A stretch of DNA of 64,000 nucleotides from Burkholderia cepacia (GCF_029962485.1 NZ_CP073637.1:62001-126000), one strand, 5' to 3'; counted from the stretch's first letter, positions 8,561-19,542 are shown. The notes: generated by a model from the letters alone, not told the origin. A program made the numbers and translations.

Positions 8561-9874
8561 ATGAATCCGGCAATGAACCAGCCGTTGCCCGTCACCGTGC
8601 TGTCCGGCTTCCTCGGTGCCGGCAAGACCACGCTGCTCAACCACGTCCTCGCGAACCGCGCCGGCCTGAAAGTCGCCGTGATCGTCAACGATCTCGCGGC
8701 GGTCAACATCGACGCGTCGCTCGTGCGCGACGCGCAGGCGCTGTCGCATGTCGAGGAACGCCTCGTCGAAATGTCGAACGGCTGCATCTGTTGCACGCTG
8801 CGCGACGACCTGCTCATCGAGATCCGAAACCTCGCATCCGAAGGTCGCTTCGACGCGATCATGATCGAATCGACCGGTATCGCGGAGCCGATGCCGATCG
8901 CCGAAACGTTCACGTTCGTTGACGACGACGGCGCGTCGCTGTCGACCATCGCGCGGCTCGACACGCTCGTTACCGTGGTCGACGCGTACAACTTCCTGCG
9001 CGACTACGGCTCCGACGACGCGCTCGCGACGCGCGGCATCGCCGCGTCGGAAGACGACGACCGCACGCTCGTCGAGCTGCTGATCGAGCAGATCGAATTC
9101 TGCGATGTGCTGGTGATCAACAAGGCCGATCTCGTCAGCGCCGACGATCTCGCGCGCCTGCAGCACATCCTCGCGCGACTCAATCCGCGCGCGCACCAGG
9201 TCGTGTCGACGTTCGGCAACGTGCCGCTCGACGAAGTGCTGAACACCGGCCGCTTCGATTTCGACGAAGCCGCGAACGCGCCGGGCTGGCTCGCATCGCT
9301 CGATCACGATCACACCCACTGCGACGATCCCGACTGCCATGACGAACATCATGCGCACGTGCACGGCGAAGCCGACGAATTCGGCATCGGCAATTTTGTT
9401 TACCGCGCGCGCCGGCCGTTTCACCCGGCACGACTCTGGGCGCTGCTGCATCAGGAGTGGCCGGGCGTGCTGCGCAGCAAGGGCTTCTTCTGGCTCGCGA
9501 CCCGCAACGACATCGCGGGTTCGCTGTCGCAGGCGGGCGGTGTCTGCCGGCATGGCCCGGCGGGTCTCTGGTGGGCCGCGCAGGATCGCGCGGAATGGCC
9601 GGACGACGACGAGCTGCTCGGTGAAATCCGCGCCGAATGGCTCGGCGATCTCGACGATCGCACGGTCGGCGATCGCCGTCAGGAACTCGTGCTGATCGGC
9701 ATCGCACTCGACGCCGATGCGTGGCGCGCAAAGCTCGATGCATGCCTGCTGACCGATGCGGAATTCGCACTCGGCGCGACGCAGTGGATCGCGTTCGACG
9801 ATCCGTTCCCGGCGTGGGATGTCGATTCGCACGACGACGACGATCACGGCGACACGCAGATCGTGCACGCTTGA
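8561..9874 (+). CDS. zigA: CobW/COG0523-family GTPase, probable zinc metallochaperone (ZigA-like)
   Basis: G3E-family P-loop GTPase of 437 aa. Seen: Walker A GFLGAGKTT near residue 16, the metal-binding CxCC motif (Cys75-Ile-Cys77-Cys78), the INKADL G4 motif and a CobW C-terminal domain. Between the two domains is a His/Asp-rich patch (about 250-270, with HDHDHTH and DEHHAHVH), a likely metal-binding loop, and the C-terminus is also Asp/His-rich. The ATG at 8561 is preferred to an upstream in-frame extension with no family similarity. Relatives supply zinc to apo-enzymes under starvation; no clear Zur operator was found upstream. Confidence 0.85.
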   Translation: MNPAMNQPLPVTVLSGFLGAGKTTLLNHVLANRAGLKVAVIVNDLAAVNIDASLVRDAQALSHVEERLVEMSNGCICCTLRDDLLIEIRNLASEGRFDAIMIESTGIAEPMPIAETFTFVDDDGASLSTIARLDTLVTVVDAYNFLRDYGSDDALATRGIAASEDDDRTLVELLIEQIEFCDVLVINKADLVSADDLARLQHILARLNPRAHQVVSTFGNVPLDEVLNTGRFDFDEAANAPGWLASLDHDHTHCDDPDCHDEHHAHVHGEADEFGIGNFVYRARRPFHPARLWALLHQEWPGVLRSKGFFWLATRNDIAGSLSQAGGVCRHGPAGLWWAAQDRAEWPDDDELLGEIRAEWLGDLDDRTVGDRRQELVLIGIALDADAWRAKLDACLLTDAEFALGATQWIAFDDPFPAWDVDSHDDDDHGDTQIVHA

Positions 9875-9961
9875 GCGCGTCGTAACGGCTTGTAAAAGTA
9901 ACCGTTAACTTTTGCAAGAGCGGCGCGGACTGTGGCAAAAATGCCGCGCGCGCCCAACAAA

Positions 9962-9985
9962 AAACCCGCCGAAAGGCGGGTTTTT
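9962..9985. terminator. Bidirectional intrinsic terminator between zigA-like gene and hup
   Basis: Stem AAACCCGCC / GGCGGGTTT with a GAAA tetraloop and T-runs on both strands. It sits between the convergent zigA-like and hup genes and can serve both. Confidence 0.92.
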
Positions 9986-10003
9986 CTTGGAACAGGCGCT
10001 GGT

Positions 10004-10282
10004 TTAACGCTTGTTGACGGCGTCCTTGAACGCCTTGCCAGCCGTGAACTTGACCGTCTTGGCTGCCGGGATCTTGATGGTTTCGCCGGTCTTCGGGTTG
10101 CGGCCCGTACGTGCTGCGCGCTTGCCCGAACCGAAGCTGCCGAAGCCGATCAGCTGAACCGCATCACCCTTCGACACGGCCTTCTTGATGACTTCGAGCA
10201 GCGTGTCCAGCGTTTCGCCGGTTTGAGCCTTGCTGGCGCCCGTTTGGGCGGCGACGGCGTCGATCAGTTCCTGTTTGTTCAT
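10004..10282 (-). CDS. DNA-binding protein HU
   Basis: Histone-like nucleoid protein, 92 aa. It begins [15 protein letters not shown] and carries the HU signature [18 protein letters not shown] followed by the proline-containing DNA-binding arm ([10 protein letters not shown]). It bends DNA non-specifically and supports replication initiation, recombination and nucleoid structure. It stands alone, with its own terminator downstream, a strong ribosome site (AAAGGAA) and a TATAAT upstream. Which of the two usual Burkholderia HU paralogues this is (hupA or hupB) cannot be told from the sequence. Confidence 0.96.
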   Translation of the reverse strand: MNKQELIDAVAAQTGASKAQTGETLDTLLEVIKKAVSKGDAVQLIGFGSFGSGKRAARTGRNPKTGETIKIPAAKTVKFTAGKAFKDAVNKR

Positions 10283-10331
10283 TAAGGTTCCTTTATCAGG
10301 TTAGGTTGACACGAACAGCGCGAACGCGCCG

Positions 10332-10360
10332 ATTATACGTGCGCGAACCGTGCCGTCGAG
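10332..10360 (-). promoter_or_regulatory. Probable hup promoter
   Basis: A perfect TATAAT -10 reads on the minus strand from 10337 to 10332, about 50 bases before the hup start codon. The -35 (near CTCGAC) is weak. The rest of the 388-base gap to mnmC holds nothing recognisable. Confidence 0.6.
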
Positions 10361-10670
10361 AGTCAGACTCCGACGGCACAGCGCCGAATCCTGGCCCGCG
10401 CGACGTGCCGTCCGGCTTGCCGGCGGCCACCCCGCGGTACGGCGTTGCTATGATAGCGCAGCGCAAACCCAATAACGACAAGGGTTTCAAAGATTTTCAT
10501 CGGTATTTCGCCGAATGAATCGTCGATTGCCCGTTTTTTGACCTGCGCCAACCGGACAGGATACGCAGCGCCGTCCGCCCATGCGCCGCCCCGTTGCCCT
10601 TTTCCAACGGCCGGTCGGACGGCTCCGCGCAATCCCTTGCCAGGCTTGGCTGCCACGTTTTTTGTTTCGC

Positions 10671-12599
10671 ATGCCCGACCGACTTGTACCCGCCACGCTC
10701 GCGCTTCGCGACGACGGCACGCTCGTCTCGCCCGAGTTCGGCGAGCTCCATCGCAGTGCCTCGGGCACGCTCGCGCATCACGCGTTCGTCGCGGAAAACG
10801 GGATGCCGGCGCGCTGGCAGCAGCGTCGCACGTTCACGATCGTCGCGACGGAATTCGGCGCGGGCGCCAGCTTCCTCGCAACCTGGGCCGCGTGGCGCGA
10901 CGATCCCGTGCGCTGCGAGCGACTGCATTTCGTCGCGGTCGAACCGCATCCGTTCTCACGCGAAGACTTGCGTCGCGCGGTTTCCCATATGGTTGCACAC
11001 ACAACCATATCGGCAGACGCCGATGCATTGATCGACGCATGGCCGATGCTCGTGCCGGGCCTGCACCGGCTCGAATTCGACGAAGGGCGCGTGGTACTCA
11101 CGCTCGCGTTCGGCGATGAGGCGCTCGACCTGTTGAAGAAGCTCGTCGTGCGCGCCGATGCGTTCTATCTCGATGGCGCGACGTCATCGACCGACGTGAT
11201 CCGCGCGCTCGCGAAGATGGCCGGCGACGATGCAACGTTTGTCTCGCATGCACGTTCCGACGACATAAAGCACGCATTTGGCGAAACAGGTTTCACGTGT
11301 CGCGAAGTCGACGATCGTCTCGTCGGCGAATATGCGCCGCGCTGGCGTTCGCGCCGGCACGAACCGCCGCGCGCACTGCCCGTTACGACGCGTCGCGCGA
11401 TCGTGATCGGCGCGGGCCTGGCCGGTTGCGCGGTCGTCGAACGCCTGGCCGCGCGCGGCTGGGACGTCACGCTGATCGAGCGGCACGAACGGATCGCGAG
11501 CGAAGCATCCGGCAATCCTGCCGGCGTATTCCATCCGCTGATGACACGCGACGACAACGTCGCGAGCCGGCTTACGCGCAGCGGCTTCCTGCACGCGATT
11601 GCACGCTGGCGCGCACTCGAACGCGCGGGACATGCGTTCGCGCGCAGCACGCACGGGATGATGCATCTCGCCGAATCGGCCGACGACTTCGCGCGGATGC
11701 GTGACGCATTCGATGCGTTCGGCGCACCGTCCGACTATGTGACGCTGCTCGATACCGATGCCGCGCGTGCGCATCTGAACCTGCCGGTCGCGCATGGCGG
11801 CCTGCTGTTTCCGCACGGTGGCGCCGTCTGGCCGGCCGGGCTGTGTGCCGCGCAATACGCGGCGGCCGGCGAGCGCGTACGCCTGCTTGCCTCCACCGGC
11901 GTGGCGCGGCTCGAGCGGCGCGGCGATGCATGGCATGCACTCGACGATGCAGGCGGCACGCTGGCCGAAGCGCCCGTCGTCGTGCTCGCGAACGCGGGCG
12001 ACGCCGCGCGTCTTGCCGGGTTGCAGCATGTCGCGCTGCAACCGGTACGCGGCCAGCTCACGCTGCTGCCGCCGGGCACCACGGCGCCGCTGCCATGCCC
12101 GACGATCGGCGACGGTTACGCGGTGCCGCTCGACGACGGCACGCTGCTGATCGGCGCCACGTTCGAACCCGACGACGTCGATCCCGCGATGCGCACGGCC
12201 GGCCACGTCGAAAACCTCGATCGCGTTCGGCACCTGCTGCCGGGCCTGATCGGCGACCTGCCGGATCCGGCCACGCTGGGCGGCCGCGTCGCGTTCCGCT
12301 GGGTCGTCGGCGACCGCCTGCCGCTCTTCGGCCCGCTCGCCGACGAAGCGCAGGCCCTCGCGAACGCACGCGCGCTGGGCGGTGCGCAGGCGCGCGATTT
12401 GCCACGAACACCCGGCCTCTATGGCGCATTCGGCTTTGGCTCGCGCGGCCTCGTATGGGCCGCACTCGGCGCCGAACTGATCGCGTCGCAACTCGAAGGC
12501 GAGCCGTGGCCGCTCGAGCGCGAACTTGCCGACGCCGTCGACCCCGCACGCTTCCTGATCCGCGCCCTGCGCGCGCGCCGCGTCGGTTCCGCCGGCTGA
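10671..12599 (+). CDS. mnmC: MnmC tRNA wobble-uridine modification protein, methyltransferase domain degenerate
   Basis: MnmC normally has an N-terminal SAM methyltransferase (MnmD activity, nm5U to mnm5U) and a C-terminal FAD oxidase (cmnm5U to nm5U). The 642-aa product from the ATG at 10671 has a good FAD half (residues about 243-630): dinucleotide fold VIGAGLAGCAVVERLAARG, SEASGNPAGVFHP, and YGAFGFGSRGLVWA. The first half is recognisable by position, but its motifs are eroded: FGAGASF near 62 where FGTGxNF is expected, YLDGATSS near 167 where YLDGF(S/A)PxxNPxxW is expected, and the LATYT-like element replaced by VSHARS. About 20 residues are missing there. The oxidase is probably active, the methyltransferase probably not. 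Confidence 0.88.
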   Translation: MPDRLVPATLALRDDGTLVSPEFGELHRSASGTLAHHAFVAENGMPARWQQRRTFTIVATEFGAGASFLATWAAWRDDPVRCERLHFVAVEPHPFSREDLRRAVSHMVAHTTISADADALIDAWPMLVPGLHRLEFDEGRVVLTLAFGDEALDLLKKLVVRADAFYLDGATSSTDVIRALAKMAGDDATFVSHARSDDIKHAFGETGFTCREVDDRLVGEYAPRWRSRRHEPPRALPVTTRRAIVIGAGLAGCAVVERLAARGWDVTLIERHERIASEASGNPAGVFHPLMTRDDNVASRLTRSGFLHAIARWRALERAGHAFARSTHGMMHLAESADDFARMRDAFDAFGAPSDYVTLLDTDAARAHLNLPVAHGGLLFPHGGAVWPAGLCAAQYAAAGERVRLLASTGVARLERRGDAWHALDDAGGTLAEAPVVVLANAGDAARLAGLQHVALQPVRGQLTLLPPGTTAPLPCPTIGDGYAVPLDDGTLLIGATFEPDDVDPAMRTAGHVENLDRVRHLLPGLIGDLPDPATLGGRVAFRWVVGDRLPLFGPLADEAQALANARALGGAQARDLPRTPGLYGAFGFGSRGLVWAALGAELIASQLEGEPWPLERELADAVDPARFLIRALRARRVGSAG

Positions 12600-12642
12600 C
12601 CGGCACGCGAATCGCTCACAGTCTCCCGATTTTTTCGCGCAA

Positions 12643-12910
12643 GGTTATCCACGCCACGCTGTGGATAACCGCGCGGAATCCGCGCGCAGTTCGTGTGCAA
12701 TCACAGTGGACGTAAACTGGGCAACTCGGCACAGCTGTGAAGCGGCCCGAAAGTTGCTCAACTCAAATGTCTGTGCACGAACAGCCTGTGCAACCGGTTA
12801 TGGTTTCGCCAAGGCCTTGATCCGTCAGCGTAAACCGAAGTTATCCACAGAACTGTGCGCCCTTTGTTAACTTCTACTACGTATATATACAAGTAAACCT
12901 TTGAAACCAA
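12643..12910. other. Candidate replication origin region (DnaA boxes plus AT-rich tract)
   Basis: Intergenic stretch after mnmC. DnaA boxes: TTATCCACG at 12645-12653 and TGTGGATAA at 12660-12668, which form an inverted pair with 10-base arms, and a perfect TTATCCACA at 12841-12849. It is followed by an AT-rich tract around 12865-12910 containing GTATATATAC, suitable as an unwinding element. Variants such as TGTGCAAYC occur between them. Most genes to the right are on the plus strand and the gsp cluster to the left on the minus strand, as near an origin. The rest of the gap to 13270 shows nothing clear. Confidence 0.5.
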
Positions 12911-13270
12911 AGACCTGCGGTGCCGCACAGGGCCGCGAGTCGATTCAATCGGTTCCAGAGCGAAAAAGCTGTGGCACAATCGGTTTCCTTCGCGATCGTT
13001 CGGCCAGGCGCCGGACATGCTTCAATGGAACGGTCGGCACGATTTCGAATCTGAATCTTCGAGACTGCGCAGTCCGTTCACACACCAGGCCGACAATCCA
13101 GATCGGCAACCTGTACGACGTTCCGCCCGATGGCGGAACAGGCGGATCCCATGTACCGCCGTCGTCGACCACAACAATCACATTCGGGGCGATTCCCAGC
13201 CGGCGCGCATCCATTTCTGACGCTTGACCCCGTGTCGCTGGCGGTTGCTTCCAAAGGAGAAGTCACCACG

Positions 13271-15615
<2,345 letters not shown>

Positions 15616-15699
15616 AAAAATGTTTTGCAGATTGCAGGCTCGACCGCGTCGCGATTCGCTGAACGCCGGTTGGCGCCATTTCAGGCCGTAATCGTTGCC

Positions 15700-15930
15700 A
15701 GGCGTCCTGAAAATCTGTGGATAACCCGATATTCCGCTGCAAAGTCAACGATCTGTGCGCGGGATAACCCGGTGGATCAAACCCACCGGATCGATGGCCG
15801 ATCCGAACAGGAAAATGCTGGCGCGCCCCGTTCCGCGGGCGCGCGGCATAACAGGCACAACGAAAAATTTCAGTTATCCAGCGATTTTCCACAGAATGCA
15901 GGGGATAACTTAGCTGTGCGATTTTCCGCT
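15700..15930. other. Second intergenic cluster of DnaA-box-like sites
   Basis: Within the 507-base gap after ybdK. Exact box TGTGGATAA at 15716-15724, plus near matches GGGATAA at 15761-15767, TTATCCAGC at 15874-15882, TTTTCCACA at 15885-15893 and GGGGATAA at 15901-15908. This could be part of, or an alternative to, the origin at 12.6-12.9 kb. No gene was found in 15616-16122. Confidence 0.45.
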
Positions 15931-16122
15931 CTCGCTTAGAATATCGGCTTTGCGGACACCGGAACGACGCGTGTCTCTCCGGTCGCCGCGAACGCGACCG
16001 CCGCGTGTGCCTCGCGACGGCCGTGCTGACGCACTCGAGAGAGCGCGTCTGTTTTGAGATAGACATTCGATCTCCACACTACGGCCGCTCGGCAACCCGG
16101 GCGGCGGCAAAGCGAAAAGACT

Positions 16123-16761
16123 ATGAGCGAAGGCGTTTACGGGAACCAGGCTTCGGGACGTGTGACCCACAGCCTGCTGCGGTTGAGTACGGCCATGCGA
16201 AGCCAGGCATGGGATTGGGCGGAGGGCGCTGGCCTCACGCCGACGCAGGGCGAGATTCTCGTGCTGCTGCTGCAGCGCAAGGGCCCGATGCGGCTCGGCG
16301 AGATCGCGCGCGAGACTCAGCTCACCGCGGCAACCACGAGCGATGCGGTCAGCACGCTCGAGACGAAGGGGCTCGTCGAGAAGCGCCGTGCGCTGGACGA
16401 CGGCCGTGCACTGGCCGTGCGTCTGTCGGCGCGTGGCCGGACCGCCGCGAAGAAGGCGCTGCAATGGCCTGAATTCCTGACGAAGGCGGTCGGCAAGCTC
16501 GGCGCGGACGAGCAGGGCGCGCTGTACCGCGCGCTGCTGAAGACGCTGCGCGAGCTGCAGGTGGCCGGTGCGACGCCGCCGCAACGCATGTGCGTGACGT
16601 GCGCCCACTTCCAGCCGGGCAAGCTGTCGAAGAAGACCGTGCATCACTGCGCGGCGCTCGACATCTCGATGTCGGACAGCGATCTGCGTCTCGACTGCTC
16701 GGTGCAGGAAGAAGCCGACGCGGCGACGCAGAAGAAGACCTGGAAGATTTTCGCCGGCTGA
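16123..16761 (+). CDS. MarR-family transcriptional regulator with C-terminal cysteine-rich tail
   Basis: Winged-helix regulator of 212 aa. Residues about 10-140 are a MarR domain (GLTPTQGEILVLLL; recognition helix LTAATTSDAVSTLETKGLVEK; wing with DDGRALAVRLSARGR). Beyond the usual MarR length it adds about 60 residues with four cysteines and two histidines (CVTCAHF, HHCAAL, LRLDCS), a possible metal or redox site. Target genes are unknown. The amidotransferase gene follows after 25 bases and may be co-transcribed. Confidence 0.88.
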   Translation: MSEGVYGNQASGRVTHSLLRLSTAMRSQAWDWAEGAGLTPTQGEILVLLLQRKGPMRLGEIARETQLTAATTSDAVSTLETKGLVEKRRALDDGRALAVRLSARGRTAAKKALQWPEFLTKAVGKLGADEQGALYRALLKTLRELQVAGATPPQRMCVTCAHFQPGKLSKKTVHHCAALDISMSDSDLRLDCSVQEEADAATQKKTWKIFAG

Positions 16762-16786
16762 CGTCCGTCGATCGACCGGGAGGCCG

Positions 16787-17500
16787 ATGATGAACGCTGA
16801 AGTCGTGGCGATCCGCCATGTGCATTTCGAGGATCTCGGGAGCTTCGAGCAGGTGCTCGGCGAACGGGGGAGGCGGGTGCGCTATGTCGACGTCGGATCG
16901 TCGCGGGTCGAGGTGCTCGACGTGCTCGAGCCGTCGCTGTTCGTCGTGCTCGGCGGGCCGATCAGCGTCTACGACGATGCGCAGTATCCGACGATCGCGC
17001 CGCTTCTGACGCTCGTCCGGCAGCGCATCGACGCAGGGCTGCCGATCCTCGGCATTTGCCTCGGCGCGCAGTTCATCGCGCGGGCGCTCGGTGCACGCGT
17101 CTATCCGGCCGCGCAGCACGAACTCGGCTGGGCGCCGCTGGCGCTCACCGATGCAGGCCGCGCGTCGCCGCTGCGTCATCTCGATGGCGCGGCGACGTCG
17201 ATGCTCCACTGGCACGGCGATACGTTCGACCTGCCGGGCGGCGCGATCCATCTCGCGTCGACGCCGGCGTGCCGCCACCAGGCATTCGCTTGGGGGCAGC
17301 ACGTGCTGGCGCTGCAATGCCATCCGGAAATCCGTACCGACCGTTTCGAACCCTGGCTGATCGCGAACGCCGGAGAAATCGCGGCGATGCCCGGTATCGA
17401 TGCACGCCAGTTGCGTGCCGATACCGCGCAGCACGGCCCCGTGCTCGAAACGGCTGCGCGACGCATGTTCGGGGAGTGGCTCGACAGCGTCGGGCTCTGA
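16787..17500 (+). CDS. Class I glutamine amidotransferase (GMP synthase-like domain, stand-alone)
   Basis: A 237-aa class I GATase with the triad motifs: nucleophile Cys91 in GICLGAQ, and His and Glu in LQCHPEI. VVLGGPISVYDD near residue 53 and TSMLHWHGDTFDLP are also typical. It lacks any synthetase domain, so it belongs to the stand-alone group related to gamma-glutamyl hydrolases and GuaA-like proteins. The substrate cannot be named. It probably shares a transcript with the MarR gene. Confidence 0.85.
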   Translation: MMNAEVVAIRHVHFEDLGSFEQVLGERGRRVRYVDVGSSRVEVLDVLEPSLFVVLGGPISVYDDAQYPTIAPLLTLVRQRIDAGLPILGICLGAQFIARALGARVYPAAQHELGWAPLALTDAGRASPLRHLDGAATSMLHWHGDTFDLPGGAIHLASTPACRHQAFAWGQHVLALQCHPEIRTDRFEPWLIANAGEIAAMPGIDARQLRADTAQHGPVLETAARRMFGEWLDSVGL

Positions 17501-17536
17501 CGCCGCGCGCGGCGCTGTTTGCCGCGAAGGTCCAGC

Positions 17537-17561
17537 CCGGCCTGCATCGATTGCAGGCCGG
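17537..17561 (+). terminator. Hairpin after the amidotransferase gene
   Basis: Perfect 10-bp stem CCGGCCTGCA / TGCAGGCCGG with a 5-base loop, without a T-run. Possible terminator or RNA-stabilising hairpin. Confidence 0.4.
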
Positions 17562-17713
17562 CGCCTCGCTGTACGCCGCGCATTTGACGCATCGCCGGCC
17601 CCCCTTCACTTGCCCTGCCTGACCATCCGCTTACTGCCGGTTGCGCCATCTGCAGGCTTTGGGGCTGCGTGCTACGCTCGTCCGCTCATTCCCTTTCCAG
17701 GCGAGCGGCTTCC

Positions 17714-18826
17714 ATGACTGCGCTGTTTTCTCCATTCACGCTGCGCGGCGTGACCCTTCCGAACCGGATCGTGATCTCCCCGATGTGCCAGTACTCGGCC
17801 GAACGCGGTGAAGCGACCGACTGGCACATGATCCACCTCGGCCATCTCGCGCTGTCGGGCGCGGGGCTGCTGTGCATCGAGGCGACGGCAGTGGAACCCG
17901 ACGGGCGCATCACGCACGGCGACCTCGGTCTCTGGGACGACGTGACCGAAGCCGCGCTGAAGCCCGTGCTGGCCGCGATCCGCAAGCATTCGCCAGTCCG
18001 CGTCGCGATGCAGCTGTCGCATGCTGGGCGCAAGGCGTCGAGCGCCGTGCCGTGGGAGGGCGGCCAGCTGATATCGGTTGCCGACGGCGGCTGGCTGCCG
18101 CACGGGCCGTCGGCCGTGCCGCACAAGGACGGCGAGACGCCGCCGCTCGCGCTCGATGCCGCGGGCCTGAATCGCATCCGCGAAGCGTTCGCGGCGTCGG
18201 CGAAGCGTGCGGCACGGCTCGGCATTGACGCGCTCGAAGTACATGCGGCGCACGGCTATCTGCTGCACCAGTTCCTGTCGCCGCTCGCAAACCAGCGTAC
18301 CGACGAATACGGTGGCTCGCGCGAGAACCGGATGCGTTTTCCGCTCGAAATCTACGAGATCGTGCGCGCGGCGTTTCCGGAGGACCGGCCGGTTGGCGTG
18401 CGCGTGTCCGCGACCGACTGGGTCGAAGGCGGCTGGGAGCTCGACGATACGATCGCGTTCGCGCACGAGCTGAAGCGGCGCGGCTGCGACTGGATCGACG
18501 TGTCGTCCGGCGGCGTGTCGCCGCTGCAGAAGATTCCGCTGTCGCCCGGCTACCAGGTGCCGTTCGCGCAGGCGGTGAAACGCGCGGTCGGCATGCCGAC
18601 GATGGCGGTCGGCCTGATCAACGAGCCCGAGCACGCGAACCGGCTGATCGAAGCCGGCGATGTCGACTTTATCGCGATGGCGCGCGCGATGCTGTACGAC
18701 CCGCGCTGGCCGTGGCATGCGGCGGCCGAGCTCGGCGCGCAGGTGACGGCGCCGCCGCAATACTGGCGTTCGCAGCCGCGCGAGCACAAGGCGTTGTTCG
18801 GCGACATCGCATTCGGCCAGCGTTGA
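17714..18826 (+). CDS. NADH:flavin oxidoreductase, Old Yellow Enzyme family (YqjM-like)
   Basis: FMN-dependent ene-reductase of 370 aa. Seen: PNRIVISPMCQYSAERG with the flavin-tuning Cys25 typical of the YqjM/thermophilic subclass, QLSHAGRKAS near 100, the substrate-binding HAAHGYLLHQFLSP, RTDEYGGSRENRMRFP, and a C-terminal GDVDFIAMARAMLYDPRWP. The ATG at 17714 is chosen over one at 17669 because the family begins at LFSPFTLRGVTLPNRI. It reduces activated alkenes such as enones; the natural substrate is not known. Single gene with its own terminator. Confidence 0.92.
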   Translation: MTALFSPFTLRGVTLPNRIVISPMCQYSAERGEATDWHMIHLGHLALSGAGLLCIEATAVEPDGRITHGDLGLWDDVTEAALKPVLAAIRKHSPVRVAMQLSHAGRKASSAVPWEGGQLISVADGGWLPHGPSAVPHKDGETPPLALDAAGLNRIREAFAASAKRAARLGIDALEVHAAHGYLLHQFLSPLANQRTDEYGGSRENRMRFPLEIYEIVRAAFPEDRPVGVRVSATDWVEGGWELDDTIAFAHELKRRGCDWIDVSSGGVSPLQKIPLSPGYQVPFAQAVKRAVGMPTMAVGLINEPEHANRLIEAGDVDFIAMARAMLYDPRWPWHAAAELGAQVTAPPQYWRSQPREHKALFGDIAFGQR

Positions 18827-18910
18827 GCGTCCGGCGTGCAATATTGCGCGCGATGTTGAACGAAGCAATCGTGAACGTGTAGGATGCGGGTGATTCGCCG
18901 CATGCCCCGA

Positions 18911-18936
18911 CGCGGCACCAACCGGTGCCGCGTTTT
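18911..18936 (+). terminator. Intrinsic terminator after the OYE gene
   Basis: Stem CGCGGCACC / GGTGCCGCG with a 4-base loop, followed by TTTTCGTTT. Ends the OYE transcript just upstream of the SET gene. Confidence 0.8.
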
Positions 18937-19005
18937 CGTTTGGCGCGACGCCAGGCCGCGATCGCGGCCGCTTTCATTCAAGTCGTCTTCACAAGGATTC
19001 GTTCG

Positions 19006-19536
19006 ATGAGTTCACGCAGGATCGCGGTGCGCCGCTCGGGAGTACACGGCAAGGGCGTGTTCGCCGTGGCGCCGATCAAGGCCGGCGAGCGCGTAGTGGA
19101 ATACAAGGGCGAGCGAATCTCGTGGAAGGAAGCGCTGCGCCGCCATCCGCACGACCCGAGCGAACCGAACCATACGTTCTACTTCGCACTGGACGAAGGC
19201 GGCGTGATCGACGGCAAGATCGACGGCAACAGCGCGCGCTGGATCAACCATTCGTGCGCGCCGAACTGCGAAGCCGAGGAAGTCAAAGGCCGCGTGTTCA
19301 TCCACGCGCTGCGCGACATCGGGCCGGAAGAGGAGCTGTTCTACGACTACGGCCTCGTGATCGACGCGAAGCTGACGAAGACGCTCAAGCGCGAATACGC
19401 GTGCCATTGCGGTGCGGCGTCGTGCCGCGGCACGCTGCTCGCGACGTCGGATGAAGGCGGGAAGAAGAAAAAGAAGAAGGACAAGAAGGACGGCAAGTCC
19501 GAGTCCAGGTCGAAAGACAAGAAGAGCAAGAAGTAA
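19006..19536 (+). CDS. SET-domain protein-lysine methyltransferase with lysine-rich C-terminal tail
   Basis: A 176-aa protein with a compact SET domain: GVHGKGVFAVAPIKAGERVVEY (residues 12-33), the SAM-pocket motif RWINHSCAPNC (79-88), ELFYDYG with the catalytic Tyr (110-116) and a post-SET CxCxxxxC zinc motif (Cys133, 135, 140). It ends in about 25 mostly Lys, Asp and Ser residues. SET proteins are mainly eukaryotic; bacterial ones include chlamydial, Legionella and Burkholderia proteins reported to methylate histones or histone-like proteins. There is no Sec signal. The start at 19006 follows AAGGA and avoids an unrelated upstream extension. Confidence 0.9.
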   Translation: MSSRRIAVRRSGVHGKGVFAVAPIKAGERVVEYKGERISWKEALRRHPHDPSEPNHTFYFALDEGGVIDGKIDGNSARWINHSCAPNCEAEEVKGRVFIHALRDIGPEEELFYDYGLVIDAKLTKTLKREYACHCGAASCRGTLLATSDEGGKKKKKKDKKDGKSESRSKDKKSKK

Positions 19537-19542
19537 GGCAGG

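Noticed and set aside
11293..11306. parS-like GTTTCACGTGTCGC inside mnmC
   Set aside because: Only one half-site matches (10 of 14), so it is likely chance.
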